A program made the translations under genes and the position numbers. A DNA stretch of 64,000 bases from UBA7430 sp002478765 (lineage in GTDB: Bacteria; Bacteroidota; Bacteroidia; Flavobacteriales; UBA7430), in assembly GCA_943789355.1 (NCBI GenBank), contig CALSTU010000002.1:563236-627235 (forward strand), written 5' to 3'. This document shows positions 17,611 through 27,646 of the stretch, one piece after another (position 1 is the first letter of the stretch; each line of letters begins with the position of its first letter). The notes under the pieces were generated by a model. The model had not been told where the DNA came from and did no database searches. It was given only the letters and a program-made list of their open reading frames with translations.

Positions 17611-20600
17611 ATGAAAATTATAAATTTTTCTATAATTTATCTATTTTTTACTGCCTTAACCTTTGCCCAAGACTGCTCTAACGTTAGTCTGAATGCCGTA
17701 AAAACAAACTTGTGTTTACCCATTGCAGAATTTGAACTTCAGGGAATCGCCCCATCCGGATCTTCAGCAACTTGGTCTACCTCACCTCAAACTGGAACCA
17801 ATCTGTATATTGATGAAAACAATGAATTCATTGTGTATGTAAAGGTAAATATGGCTGGCACCTATCAAATTACAATGAATGTTTCACTCCCAAATGGCAT
17901 GACTTGTGCTAAAACTTTTGAGGCAGAAATTCCTGAAACGTCAGTGATAAGAACAAATGTTAAAGACGAATACAAACTTTGTAACAAAGTTACCGATGTT
18001 ACATTTGAAGTTTTAAATCCCGAAGACTTTCAGGCCAACAGATGGATTGTAGATGACCAATACTACAACAACTCAAGCGTTCAAATTTCATTTGATGAAC
18101 CCAAATCAATAAAAGTATACATGCAAACCATTGATCTACTTGGGTGCCTTAACCAAAAGCAATTCGATGTACAAATATTAGAGGGTCCGAGCAGCGATAA
18201 TGTTACAGGTAAATTAAACTCTTTAAACAACCTTAAGTGTCTGGAAATAGGAAGCTCCATAGAATTAAATTCTGAAATTACTTCTCTGGAACCTCCTCTA
18301 TTGATCAAATGGCTTAGCACAGGGGAAATCAAATTTCCTGAACTGTCATTTGATCTGATAGTCGATGAAAACACGCCTTCCAATATAGATATTCAGGTAA
18401 TCTTTGAAGGTTGTAATGTAGATCTTTCCTTAGATCTGGACCATTCTATCAATTATGAAACTTCTTTTTCAAACTCCTATCAAGGTGAAGAATTGTGTCA
18501 TGGCGAAACTATATATCTAGAAAATACAACCCCAAATGCAATAGGAAATCCTGATTTTTCATGGGATATTGAAGGTGCGCAAATCATTCATGAAACACCT
18601 GATTGGATTTACTTCAGCTATAATAAAGAAGGAATATTCAATTGGAAACTAAGTCACAACGGTGGATGCCCTTCTGAGGATATAAAAACTTCAACAATCA
18701 AGCTCGCTGATGGATCAGAATACCCAACTGCAGTTATAAAATCAGGAAATCTAAGTACATGCACAATCCCTTTCGACCTATCTGTTGACCAGGAACCTGA
18801 TTCCTCTGAAGGAAATGGAGATAACACATACTACTGGTCTTTAGAATCTGAAAACGTAATCATTGCCAATTCGAGATCAGAAATTTTTGAGTATAAAATT
18901 CAAAACCCAGGGATTTATGACCTTATTTTAGAAGTAGAAAAAAACGGCCTTAAATGCACTACTAAAGACAGCATTTCGATTGCAGCAGACGACCTCAACT
19001 TAGATCTAAACCTCACAAAAACATCAGAATGTGCCGGTTATGAATTCAAACCAATGGGGTTTGCTGTAAATCAACTAAACGAGTCTGTCACTTACGATTG
19101 GCAGTTAATCACCAACGAAATGATAACTCATAATTCTGACCTACAATCTCCATCATTCCTTCTGGAGGAACCTGGAGAATATGACTTGTTGCTAAATCTT
19201 TATTCTAACATAAACAGCAATTGTGAAAAAACGATTTACGAGAATGAGCTCATAACTATAAATAAAAATCCAGATCTTGACCTGTCTACTGAAAACATAA
19301 ATGACTGTCCTTCCTTTCCTGCCAATTTCAACATTGAAGTTGAGTCAACATTGGAAGAGACTTATTCATGGTTTCTCTCGGACGATTTAGACACGTTAGA
19401 ATGGCAAAATAATAAAGCATTTACATATAAATTTGATGACCCCGGAGCATATCGTCTCAATTGGATCAAAGAGAATCAGTCAACCAATTGCACCACAGAA
19501 CAAGAAATTGAAATTAATTTAGATGAAGTCTTATTGGAGCTTGACAATAGCCAACCTATTGTAGCGCACTGCATGCCATTCCGATTTAAACCAAATGAAA
19601 TTAATCAAAGCAAACGATTTCATGGAAAATTCAGCTATACTTGGGAATTGATAGACTCTAGTGGAGAGATTTACCAAACCTTAAACGATTTGGAGGGAAC
19701 TTTTGAAATCGATGAAGTTGATCTTTATGACATCCAGCTTAGCGTATCCAACGAAGACGGAAGTTGTTTCAACCAAGTCAAATTAGATGCCTTTATTGAT
19801 GTGCGTAGCTATGAATTAAATATGGGCGTTCTGGAAAGTAATAGTTGTTTTACTGATGAGAATCGAGAGGTCGAAAAAATACTTTATGTAGATTTTGACA
19901 TCCCTCAAAATTTAAACACCTATCACAATTGGGAGGTCACACCAGATGCTCAAATCGTATCCACAACAAATGATACACTAAAACTACTTTTTAAAAAAGC
20001 AGGAACCTATGTCGTAAAACACTCAGCATACATTAACAACAGCGAATGTATTTACTCCAAAACAATCACTCTTGAAGTAGGTGCAAATTTTGAAATAGCT
20101 ACTTCAAGAATTTGTTTGGGTAAAAGTTTTATTGTTGAAGAAAATAAAGATGCAGCGGTAGCAACAAATACATCATACACTTGGAGTACGCCTGATGAAG
20201 AAATGCAAATTTCAAACCCCACAATCAACCGACCTACAATCAGTGCAAATAAGCCTGGAGCCTATTTATTGGAATTGACAGTTCAAAATGATTTAGGATG
20301 TGCTGGCAGTACATCGAAATACATTGAAGCTTACGAAGTAGATGCGCTATTTTCAAGTCCACAAGTAGGAGATCAGTGCAATCCAGCCATTATAAACCTT
20401 AATAGCTCAAACAACAGATACATCAACTCCTATACATGGAACATACATAAAAATGGTTCTTTAGGATTCGAATCTGATGACACATTTAAAACTATTGCTC
20501 CAAACTTTGAAACCTTATTCAATGGGGTTGGGAACTATGATGTAGAGTTAATTATTGAATCCCTTGACGGTTGTAGTGACTCCATTACGGAGCGTGAATT

Positions 20601-22266
20601 GATAAATATAATTTCTCCAAAACCATTCTTTACCATGAAACAAGAAATGAAGTGCGATACGCTTCATGTAACACTGATAGATGAATCAGAATTTATAGAC
20701 AACTTCTACATTGACTTCGGGAACAACGCTCAAAATGCATATGTATTGAATGAGGAAAATCAAATATCATACACCTATCCTGAAGGAGGTGTCGAATCAA
20801 TAATCGAATACGACATTTCCTTAACAGCTAGGTACAAATTCTGCAATTCTGTATTCAAAAGCACTGTACAAGTTGAAAAACCAATAAATCCTGACCCACC
20901 AAACATCAACTTTGTCACCGTAAATTCTAATGGGAATGTATTTATTGAATGGTCCAAACAAAACATTGACCTAGATGACTCCAATATGGTGAAAATATAC
21001 CATCATGAGAGTGGTACCACAAAAAGCCTAGTGGGCTCAAGTAATCAAATCAGTAAAAATTATTTTTTTCATACAACTTCAACAGACTCTGTAAACTTTT
21101 ACAGCACAACCCTCACAGACAAAATCTGCAACAAAACTTCGATACACTCAAGCACTCATGCTACTATGTTCCTGGAAACGACAACATCTTCCTATGAAAC
21201 GATTGATTTAAATTGGACAGAATACCTAGGCTGGGCTCAAGTAAGCTCCTATTCAATATACAGATCTGTTGATGGAGGGCCTTATGAATTTATAGATGAA
21301 GTTCCAGGGAACCAACGAAACTATACCGACACGTACTTATGCAATGTAATTTATGGGTACTACATCATCGCAAACCATCCGACGGAAAATTTCAAATCTA
21401 AATCAAACACATCTTGGATTGAACCTTTATATGTCAACTTTAACGAACCACTTGAAATCATAAAGTCAACAATAACAATGGACTCGAATATTTTCACAGA
21501 CTGGAAGCCTCATTCAAATCACAACAGTGCATCAAGCGCTTATGTTATTGATCGATGGGACAAATACTTTGGCTGGATAACAAACTACGCAGTTTGCAAT
21601 GAGGCTCCATTTATTGACGAAGGTACAAGCATCTACAACCGCTACAGATATCGGGTAAAATACACGGACCAGTGTGGAAACATTGGACCGGTAAGTAATT
21701 ACGGAAGCAATATTTTACTTCATGGCAAGCAATACCCCAGTCACTTTGAACTTTACTGGAACTCCTATGAGGAATGGGATACGGGCGTAAAACAATATAC
21801 GATTCAATACCACAACACCAAAGAGAATATTTATCGTGACATCGCAACAGTTATAGATACGAGCTTTGTAGATCGTCAATTTAAAAAAGATGGGGTTGAT
21901 GATGAGTATTGTTTTAGAATAATAGCGACTAAATCGCAAGATGTTTCTATAAGAAGTACCTCAAACTCAATTTGCTTCGTCCCAAAGCCTAAAGACTACT
22001 TCCCGAACGCATTCTCTCCAAATATGGACGGAGTTAATGAAACCTTTAAGTACGAGGGGAGAGGAGCTAAAGCGCTGACGACAAAAATCTACTCGAGGTG
22101 GGGAATATTAGTTTACGAAAGTGTGGATGTAAACTTTGAGTGGGATGGGAAAAATCTAAAAACTGGAGAGTCGTGTACGGTTGGAACCTATATTTTTAAT
22201 TATGAGCTAACGGGCTTCGATGGAACCGTCATCAAAAACAACAAAATAATTTCCCTAATTCGTTAA
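17611..22266 (+). CDS. Giant type IX secreted protein with PKD/Ig-like repeats and CHU_C (type B) sorting domain
   Basis: 1551 residues. A signal peptide ends near FAQ (1-19). The middle is a chain of about ten beta-sandwich modules, each with paired cysteines and strands of the Y-x-W / G-x-Y-x(2)-L-x-V type seen in PKD and Ig-like folds. The region about 1090-1430 looks fibronectin-III-like (YSIYRS, DEYCFRI). The last 92 residues form the gliding-motility-associated domain: FPNAFSPNMDGVNETF, IYSRWGILVYES, WDGK and GTYIFNYEL. This directs export through the type IX system and surface attachment. No catalytic domain is visible, so adhesion is the likeliest role. It is a single-gene unit. Confidence 0.88.
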   Translation: MKIINFSIIYLFFTALTFAQDCSNVSLNAVKTNLCLPIAEFELQGIAPSGSSATWSTSPQTGTNLYIDENNEFIVYVKVNMAGTYQITMNVSLPNGMTCAKTFEAEIPETSVIRTNVKDEYKLCNKVTDVTFEVLNPEDFQANRWIVDDQYYNNSSVQISFDEPKSIKVYMQTIDLLGCLNQKQFDVQILEGPSSDNVTGKLNSLNNLKCLEIGSSIELNSEITSLEPPLLIKWLSTGEIKFPELSFDLIVDENTPSNIDIQVIFEGCNVDLSLDLDHSINYETSFSNSYQGEELCHGETIYLENTTPNAIGNPDFSWDIEGAQIIHETPDWIYFSYNKEGIFNWKLSHNGGCPSEDIKTSTIKLADGSEYPTAVIKSGNLSTCTIPFDLSVDQEPDSSEGNGDNTYYWSLESENVIIANSRSEIFEYKIQNPGIYDLILEVEKNGLKCTTKDSISIAADDLNLDLNLTKTSECAGYEFKPMGFAVNQLNESVTYDWQLITNEMITHNSDLQSPSFLLEEPGEYDLLLNLYSNINSNCEKTIYENELITINKNPDLDLSTENINDCPSFPANFNIEVESTLEETYSWFLSDDLDTLEWQNNKAFTYKFDDPGAYRLNWIKENQSTNCTTEQEIEINLDEVLLELDNSQPIVAHCMPFRFKPNEINQSKRFHGKFSYTWELIDSSGEIYQTLNDLEGTFEIDEVDLYDIQLSVSNEDGSCFNQVKLDAFIDVRSYELNMGVLESNSCFTDENREVEKILYVDFDIPQNLNTYHNWEVTPDAQIVSTTNDTLKLLFKKAGTYVVKHSAYINNSECIYSKTITLEVGANFEIATSRICLGKSFIVEENKDAAVATNTSYTWSTPDEEMQISNPTINRPTISANKPGAYLLELTVQNDLGCAGSTSKYIEAYEVDALFSSPQVGDQCNPAIINLNSSNNRYINSYTWNIHKNGSLGFESDDTFKTIAPNFETLFNGVGNYDVELIIESLDGCSDSITERELINIISPKPFFTMKQEMKCDTLHVTLIDESEFIDNFYIDFGNNAQNAYVLNEENQISYTYPEGGVESIIEYDISLTARYKFCNSVFKSTVQVEKPINPDPPNINFVTVNSNGNVFIEWSKQNIDLDDSNMVKIYHHESGTTKSLVGSSNQISKNYFFHTTSTDSVNFYSTTLTDKICNKTSIHSSTHATMFLETTTSSYETIDLNWTEYLGWAQVSSYSIYRSVDGGPYEFIDEVPGNQRNYTDTYLCNVIYGYYIIANHPTENFKSKSNTSWIEPLYVNFNEPLEIIKSTITMDSNIFTDWKPHSNHNSASSAYVIDRWDKYFGWITNYAVCNEAPFIDEGTSIYNRYRYRVKYTDQCGNIGPVSNYGSNILLHGKQYPSHFELYWNSYEEWDTGVKQYTIQYHNTKENIYRDIATVIDTSFVDRQFKKDGVDDEYCFRIIATKSQDVSIRSTSNSICFVPKPKDYFPNAFSPNMDGVNETFKYEGRGAKALTTKIYSRWGILVYESVDVNFEWDGKNLKTGESCTVGTYIFNYELTGFDGTVIKNNKIISLIR

Positions 22267-22278
22267 CTAAAATCCTCA

Positions 22279-23508
22279 TCAAAAAACATGTTCAATGATC
22301 TTACGAGTTGCTCCTGCATTATTCTTTACGTATTGAGCACTTTTAACTTTCAATTCATTCCATTGGGTAGGATGGACCAACAATCGATTGCAGTGAGCTA
22401 TTAGTTCTTGAGCTGATTGCACTTCAATTGCAACACCCAAATCCATGAGATCTGTAGCTTCTTGGAACTTTTCATTTTTTGGACCAATAAAAATGGGCAT
22501 ACCAAATGTTGCAGCTTCCAAAGTGTTGTGAATTCCCTTTCCAAAACCTCCTCCAATGTATGCAATGTCCGCATAAGCATATAACGAACTCAAAAGACCC
22601 ATGTTATCAATAACCAAAAGATCTGCGTTTTTTGCATTTTGAGCATTTGCATTACTGTATCGTAGGACATTTAAGTCTAATTGGGCTTCTAATTTAGAAA
22701 GAGTAGACTCATGAATTTCGTGCGGAGCAATAACGTATTTAAATCGTTGATCGTAGTGTTTCATAAACTCTACAAGCATCTCCTCACCTTTTGGCCATGT
22801 ACTCCCACCAATAAATAGAGGTTTATCACCCTTGAAAGCAGAGAGGATTGGTAATTCTCTGGCATTTTTTGTAATGTCTAAAACTCGATCAAAACGAGTA
22901 TCTCCTACATTGCTTACCTGCGTTATGTTTTGAGTAAGAAGCATGTATTTAGAATCTTCATTTTGAACAAAAAAATGATTAATATTCGAAAGAATATTTA
23001 ACATCCACACGCCTTTCTTTTTAAAAAAATAATGATTGTGACGGAAAATAGCAGATATCACATAATGTTTGAGATCTCTTTTCTGTAGTTCATTCAAGTA
23101 ATTCGCCCAAAAATCATACTTAACAAAAAAAGTCGCAACGGGATTTACCAAATCTAAAAACCGGATGGCATTCTCTCGTGTATCTAAAGGAAGATAACAA
23201 ACAAAATCCAACAAAGGGTAATCCTTTCGCACCTCATACCCTGAGGGAGAATAAAAGGTTACCAACACCTTGAATTTTTTGAAATCTCTTTTGATTGTCT
23301 CGATCAGAGGACGAGCTTGCTCAAACTCACCCAACGAAGGACTATGAATCCAAATAACCTCATTCTCATGGGTACATTTTTCTTCCAGATAGGCAAAAGT
23401 GTTCTTTCTTCCCAGCACCCAAAGCTTTGCTTTTTCGTTCTTACAAGCTACAATCTGTATGATTAAAGCATACCATTTAATGGCGATATTGTAAAGCTTA
23501 AAGATCAA
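22279..23508 (-). CDS. waaA: 3-deoxy-D-manno-octulosonic acid (Kdo) transferase
   Basis: 409 residues starting at TTG; an in-frame stop lies just upstream and no ATG is available before the conserved N-terminal membrane anchor. The TTG overlaps the stop of the upstream membrane-protein gene (TTGA), implying translational coupling. Landmarks are HSPSLGEFEQARPLIE (catalytic Glu61 in the SLGE loop) and the C-terminal donor-binding GGGFGKGIHNTLEAA. The enzyme adds Kdo to lipid IVA at the inner membrane. kdsB at 52792 supplies the CMP-Kdo donor. Confidence 0.92.
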   Translation of the reverse strand: MIFKLYNIAIKWYALIIQIVACKNEKAKLWVLGRKNTFAYLEEKCTHENEVIWIHSPSLGEFEQARPLIETIKRDFKKFKVLVTFYSPSGYEVRKDYPLLDFVCYLPLDTRENAIRFLDLVNPVATFFVKYDFWANYLNELQKRDLKHYVISAIFRHNHYFFKKKGVWMLNILSNINHFFVQNEDSKYMLLTQNITQVSNVGDTRFDRVLDITKNARELPILSAFKGDKPLFIGGSTWPKGEEMLVEFMKHYDQRFKYVIAPHEIHESTLSKLEAQLDLNVLRYSNANAQNAKNADLLVIDNMGLLSSLYAYADIAYIGGGFGKGIHNTLEAATFGMPIFIGPKNEKFQEATDLMDLGVAIEVQSAQELIAHCNRLLVHPTQWNELKVKSAQYVKNNAGATRKIIEHVF

Positions 23509-24269
23509 TGGTAGTAATATTGGTTATCTTTTTTTTGAAACAATGGAAGTGTCCAACCGAACTTCAATCCATTTAGCAAATCTAATCTTTTATCACGATA
23601 AGCCGATTGCATATTGTAATCATAAGCTCGAACATCCTCAGTAAAGGCTTGAATAAACTCCACCCCGACATAAAAATTAATTTTACGATTGTTCGAGAAA
23701 TGACGATATCCTATCATTTGGCTGGAAGTATACCCCATACACAATCGATCGTACCCTTTTTTCATATGATCATTCAACGGTGGCGTTAGGTTTCCAATGT
23801 CTTCAATTCTAATTTTGTGAAACAAGTATCCAACACCAATCTGAAAAAAAACACCTGAATTTTCATTGGGTCCTAGAACAGGAAAAATTTTCCCTAAAAT
23901 CAATTGTCCGTGTCCTCCCCGCTCCCACATTCGTACGGTAGCAATATTTCCATTCAAATCGACAACATCTCCGTCATCTACCGTTATGATCTCAAAAGCT
24001 TTAGATTCCTTAACCTCAGAACCTAATAAAGCCGACGCTTCGACTCCTAAATAAAAATTGTTTTCATGTTTGTACTGAAAACCAACACCCAACATAAAAC
24101 TCGAACCAAAACGATCTTCTAAATCTGCTCCTGGGTCATGAAAACCTGCATTAATATTAATTGAAGGAATTCTAATTCCGCCCTCGGAAACAGACTCTTG
24201 TGCAAATAAATTGCATTGAAAGATCAGTAGGCTTAAAAAAATATTATTTGTCATTAAATTAAATTTCAT
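23505..24269 (-). CDS. Predicted outer-membrane beta-barrel protein, unknown function
   Basis: 254 residues. A signal peptide ends at about residue 23 (NLFAQ). The rest alternates polar and aromatic residues in strand-length segments (YLGVEASALLGS, FFQIGVGYLFHKI, NFYVGVEFIQAF, LKFGWTLPLF), as in small outer-membrane beta barrels. It resembles the porin-family proteins that Bacteroidetes keep in many copies. It overlaps waaA by 4 bp, which suggests a lipopolysaccharide or envelope link. I recognise no named family. Confidence 0.7.
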   Translation of the reverse strand: MKFNLMTNNIFLSLLIFQCNLFAQESVSEGGIRIPSININAGFHDPGADLEDRFGSSFMLGVGFQYKHENNFYLGVEASALLGSEVKESKAFEIITVDDGDVVDLNGNIATVRMWERGGHGQLILGKIFPVLGPNENSGVFFQIGVGYLFHKIRIEDIGNLTPPLNDHMKKGYDRLCMGYTSSQMIGYRHFSNNRKINFYVGVEFIQAFTEDVRAYDYNMQSAYRDKRLDLLNGLKFGWTLPLFQKKDNQYYYH

Positions 24270-24340
24270 AAGGTCTAAATTAACAATAAATCAACCCATT
24301 TATGAAACAAATAACATTAGATATTGTTCGACACAAAATG

Positions 24341-24348
24341 TATCTTTG
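24341..24348 (+). promoter_or_regulatory. Promoter -7 box TATCTTTG for the M20 dipeptidase
   Basis: TAnnTTTG match 21 bp before the ATG at 24370. Confidence 0.5.
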
Positions 24349-24369
24349 ATTTAATTAAAAAATCAAAAG

Positions 24370-25758
24370 ATGAAACATATAAAAGCATACATTAAACAAC
24401 ATAAAAAAAGATTCGTAGATGAATTGATTCATTTGCTAAGAATCCCTTCCATCTCTGCAGACCCAGCATATAAAAACGATGTTTTAAAAGCCTCAGAAAT
24501 TGTTAAGTCACGTCTCATAGAGGCTAAAGTCGATTTCGCTGAAATCTGTATCACGGAAGGATATCCAATTGTTTATGCAGAAAAAATAATCAACCCCTCT
24601 TTACCCACAGTTCTCGTTTACGGGCATTACGATGTACAACCAGCAGACCCCTTAGAACTTTGGTTGAGCGGCCCATTTGACCCCGTCATTAAAACTACCG
24701 AATTACATCCTGAAGGCGCTATTTTTGCTCGCGGAGCTTGTGATGATAAAGGACAAATGTATATGCATATCAAAGCTTTTGAGCTGATGATGAAAACGAA
24801 TACACTGCCCTGCAACGTAAAATTCATGATTGAAGGAGAAGAAGAGGTTGGCTCTAATTCACTAGAAGACTTTGTAAAACAAAACACAGAAAAACTTGCT
24901 GCAGATGTTATACTGATTTCTGACACAGGAATGATTGCAAACGACGTACCATCCATTACAACAGGGCTCAGAGGGTTAAGCTACCTAGAAGTTGAGGTCA
25001 CAGGTCCAAATCGAGACCTTCACTCAGGTCTCTATGGGGGGGCCGTTGCAAACCCAATCAACATCCTAACTCAAATGATTGCGTCGCTTCAAGACGAAAA
25101 CAACAGGATTACCATTCCCGGATTCTATGATGGTGTAGAGGAATTATCAAGCAATGAAAGATCAGAAATGGCAAAAGCACCATTCAACGTTGAAGACTAT
25201 AAAACGGCTCTTGACCTTGAAGATGTTCATGGAGAGGTCGGTTACTCAACGATGGAGCGAAATTCTATACGTCCAACATTGGACGTGAATGGAATCTGGG
25301 GAGGTTACACGGGCGAGGGCGCTAAAACAGTGATTGCTTCCAAAGCATTCGCTAAAATCTCAATGCGACTGGTTCCAGGACAAAACTCAAATGAAATCAC
25401 CAAATTATTTAGCAATCACTTCCACAGTATTGCTCCCAAGTCTGTAAAAGTTAAAATCACACCTCACCATGGAGGCACCCCCTATGTTTCTCCGACCGAT
25501 ATCGATGGATATAAAGCCGCCAGTCTTGCCATGGAAGATACGTTTGGTATTAAACCTATTCCGGTCCGAAGTGGGGGAAGCATTCCTATTGTGGCGCTGT
25601 TTGAACAAGAACTGAATGTAAAATCAATTCTGTTAGGTTTTGGTTTAGATTCTGATGCAATTCACTCACCAAACGAACACTTTGGACTGTTTAACTATTT
25701 TAAAGGAATTGAAACCATACCTCAATTTTACAAACACTTCTCCAACTTAAAAAAATAG
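24370..25758 (+). CDS. M20 family metallopeptidase (dipeptidase)
   Basis: 462 residues. Metal ligands and catalytic acids are in the M20 order: VYGHYDVQPAD (His, then catalytic Asp), RGACDDKGQ (bridging Asp) and MIEGEEEVGS (catalytic and ligand Glu). A dimerisation domain (GPNRDLHSGLYGG) follows, and a late ligand His is in DAIHSPNEHFG. The layout matches cytosolic non-specific dipeptidases of the CNDP/PepV-like branch. No signal peptide is seen, so it probably acts on imported or recycled dipeptides in the cytoplasm. Confidence 0.92.
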   Translation: MKHIKAYIKQHKKRFVDELIHLLRIPSISADPAYKNDVLKASEIVKSRLIEAKVDFAEICITEGYPIVYAEKIINPSLPTVLVYGHYDVQPADPLELWLSGPFDPVIKTTELHPEGAIFARGACDDKGQMYMHIKAFELMMKTNTLPCNVKFMIEGEEEVGSNSLEDFVKQNTEKLAADVILISDTGMIANDVPSITTGLRGLSYLEVEVTGPNRDLHSGLYGGAVANPINILTQMIASLQDENNRITIPGFYDGVEELSSNERSEMAKAPFNVEDYKTALDLEDVHGEVGYSTMERNSIRPTLDVNGIWGGYTGEGAKTVIASKAFAKISMRLVPGQNSNEITKLFSNHFHSIAPKSVKVKITPHHGGTPYVSPTDIDGYKAASLAMEDTFGIKPIPVRSGGSIPIVALFEQELNVKSILLGFGLDSDAIHSPNEHFGLFNYFKGIETIPQFYKHFSNLKK

Positions 25759-25838
25759 AATTATAAAATCAATTTGGTTTGTCACATCGATTCAAAACCA
25801 TCCCTTGTAAATTAATTTTTCTAATGGTCATTTACGCT

Positions 25839-25846
25839 TATCTTTG
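25839..25846 (+). promoter_or_regulatory. Promoter -7 box TATCTTTG for the putative porin
   Basis: TAnnTTTG match 4 bp before the ATG at 25851, a leaderless arrangement. Confidence 0.55.
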
Positions 25847-25850
25847 ATGC

Positions 25851-27614
25851 ATGAAAGTATTAAAATGGATTCCCTTTTTATTACCACTTGTACTGCAGGG
25901 ACAAGTGACTCGTTCAAACGACTCGTTCGGAGATTCTCGGCAAATCAACTCCATTTCTTCTGTAGATTCGAGCTTGTTTCAAAGGCAACAAAACTCATTT
26001 CTTGAGGAAGATGACCTATTGCTCTTTGGATTCGATCCATTTGAGGAAACCTTACATAGTAATATCGGTTCTCTAAGGATACCCATTTGGTGGAAACCTA
26101 AGAATCATCTAAATCTAAAAATTGGTGATCGATTGATTGAAACTTCTGCAAGAAAAACCATTTATGCACCTTTCTTCAAAGAAAATTTCCCACATACAAA
26201 AATCATCTACGCTCCAACATTTGTTGAAGGTCAAAAGCTTCATGTCATTCACCAAAGACCCTACAAGTTCGGTTCGGTAATGATTGACTACGATCGAGTT
26301 GTTTCTGAGGGGTATCTAATTCATGAAAAAAACAAATCCTCACAATTTTCAGTGTACGGAAACTTCAAACATCCAAAAATATCCTACACAACTGAATGGA
26401 GAATACACGCCTTTAAAAATGAAACAAACTGGAACGGCGGTATTACTGATGATGAGCTTTTTTTATCCAATTCGGTAAGCAATTGGCAACTTTTTCCCAT
26501 AAAATGGGCAAACCTGAACAGCATCTCCAAGCGAAAAGGTATCGACTGGAAGCATTCATACCGATATTCGGAGCCAACAGAAATTGAATACGAATTGAAC
26601 GTCTCTAGGGATTCTTTATTTTACAATGATCTTCATGACGATGTACTCATTTTCCCCGTTCATACAGATTCTTCCAGCACCCATATCAGAGTTTTCACAA
26701 ACACAAACCATACCTTAAGATGGAAACATAAATTGGACAGAGATAAGAAAATGATGCTCGGGCTAGGTTATCAAAACTTTGACTCCGATGCCTCGGATAT
26801 AAATCAATTTAACATTTACACAAGCTTATCCTCTTTATCGCGTGAAAACGAAATTTCTTTCACCTTCGGAAGAACAACGAATAAACGATCTAACTATAGA
26901 GTAGATTACCTGCAAAATGTTAAACTTATTGGAGTTAATCATGAGTTTAGATTAGGTATTGAAAAAAAACTACCTAACTGGATGATGCAAAACAGCTACA
27001 ACCCTCAAGGTCCAAACTCATTTGTTTCAGACTTCCCTGAATCATCCTCAAATCGCTTCCTTGAATGGAACATGAAACTCGGCAGCAACCTCCACCTGCA
27101 ACATGCCTATTACAATATAAGAGATTACCATTACTACAATGCGTCTGCTGTTTTAAAAACTTCGGAGAAAACGATTCAAATTTTTCAAAGTAGGCTAAAA
27201 CACAAACTTCATTACAAAAAATGGAATTGGACAGGTGAGGTCGGGTATCAAAATTGTTCCAGCGCAGAAATTCCAATGGTAGAATTCTTAGCCCATCAAA
27301 AAATATATTGGGAAGGAAACATTCTTAAAAAAGCAACATTAACTCAATTAGGAACTCGAATACGTTACAAATCGGCACACCCAGGAATGACCTATTCCCC
27401 GTTCATTGGAGATTACTTGGTCAATCCATCGAACGAAACAGATGCTAGTCATCAATTTGATTTATTTGCAAACTTCCAGATCAAAACGCTAAAAGTACAT
27501 CTAACTTACTTACACTTCAATGCTCTAGGACAAGGCAACCAATATATTTTAAAACCCTACCCAATGACTAAGCCTGTCTTTAAAATGAGTTTGATTTGGA
27601 ACTTTTATGATTAA
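25851..27614 (+). CDS. Putative porin (PF14121-like outer-membrane barrel)
   Basis: 587 residues. A signal peptide ends near LQGQ (1-18). From about residue 90 the sequence is a long series of amphipathic strands with the Bacteroidetes porin flavour: WRIHAFKNETNWNGG, GYQNFDSDAS, GTRIRYKSAHPG, and a terminal strand FKMSLIWNFYD ending in an aromatic residue plus Asp. It should sit in the outer membrane as a channel; substrate unknown. It is transcribed alone from a promoter at its start codon. Family assignment is by overall pattern and is less certain than the outer-membrane location. Confidence 0.65.
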   Translation: MKVLKWIPFLLPLVLQGQVTRSNDSFGDSRQINSISSVDSSLFQRQQNSFLEEDDLLLFGFDPFEETLHSNIGSLRIPIWWKPKNHLNLKIGDRLIETSARKTIYAPFFKENFPHTKIIYAPTFVEGQKLHVIHQRPYKFGSVMIDYDRVVSEGYLIHEKNKSSQFSVYGNFKHPKISYTTEWRIHAFKNETNWNGGITDDELFLSNSVSNWQLFPIKWANLNSISKRKGIDWKHSYRYSEPTEIEYELNVSRDSLFYNDLHDDVLIFPVHTDSSSTHIRVFTNTNHTLRWKHKLDRDKKMMLGLGYQNFDSDASDINQFNIYTSLSSLSRENEISFTFGRTTNKRSNYRVDYLQNVKLIGVNHEFRLGIEKKLPNWMMQNSYNPQGPNSFVSDFPESSSNRFLEWNMKLGSNLHLQHAYYNIRDYHYYNASAVLKTSEKTIQIFQSRLKHKLHYKKWNWTGEVGYQNCSSAEIPMVEFLAHQKIYWEGNILKKATLTQLGTRIRYKSAHPGMTYSPFIGDYLVNPSNETDASHQFDLFANFQIKTLKVHLTYLHFNALGQGNQYILKPYPMTKPVFKMSLIWNFYD

Positions 27615-27638
27615 AAAAGCCCCCCATAAGGGAGGCTT
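27612..27638 (-). terminator. Rho-independent terminator after clpP
   Basis: On the minus strand AAGCCTCCC, loop TTAT, then GGGGGGCTT followed by TTTT. The 9-bp stem has one internal mismatch. It lies 8 bp past the clpP stop and overlaps the last codons of the convergent porin gene. Confidence 0.75.
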
Positions 27639-27646
27639 CTGTATCA

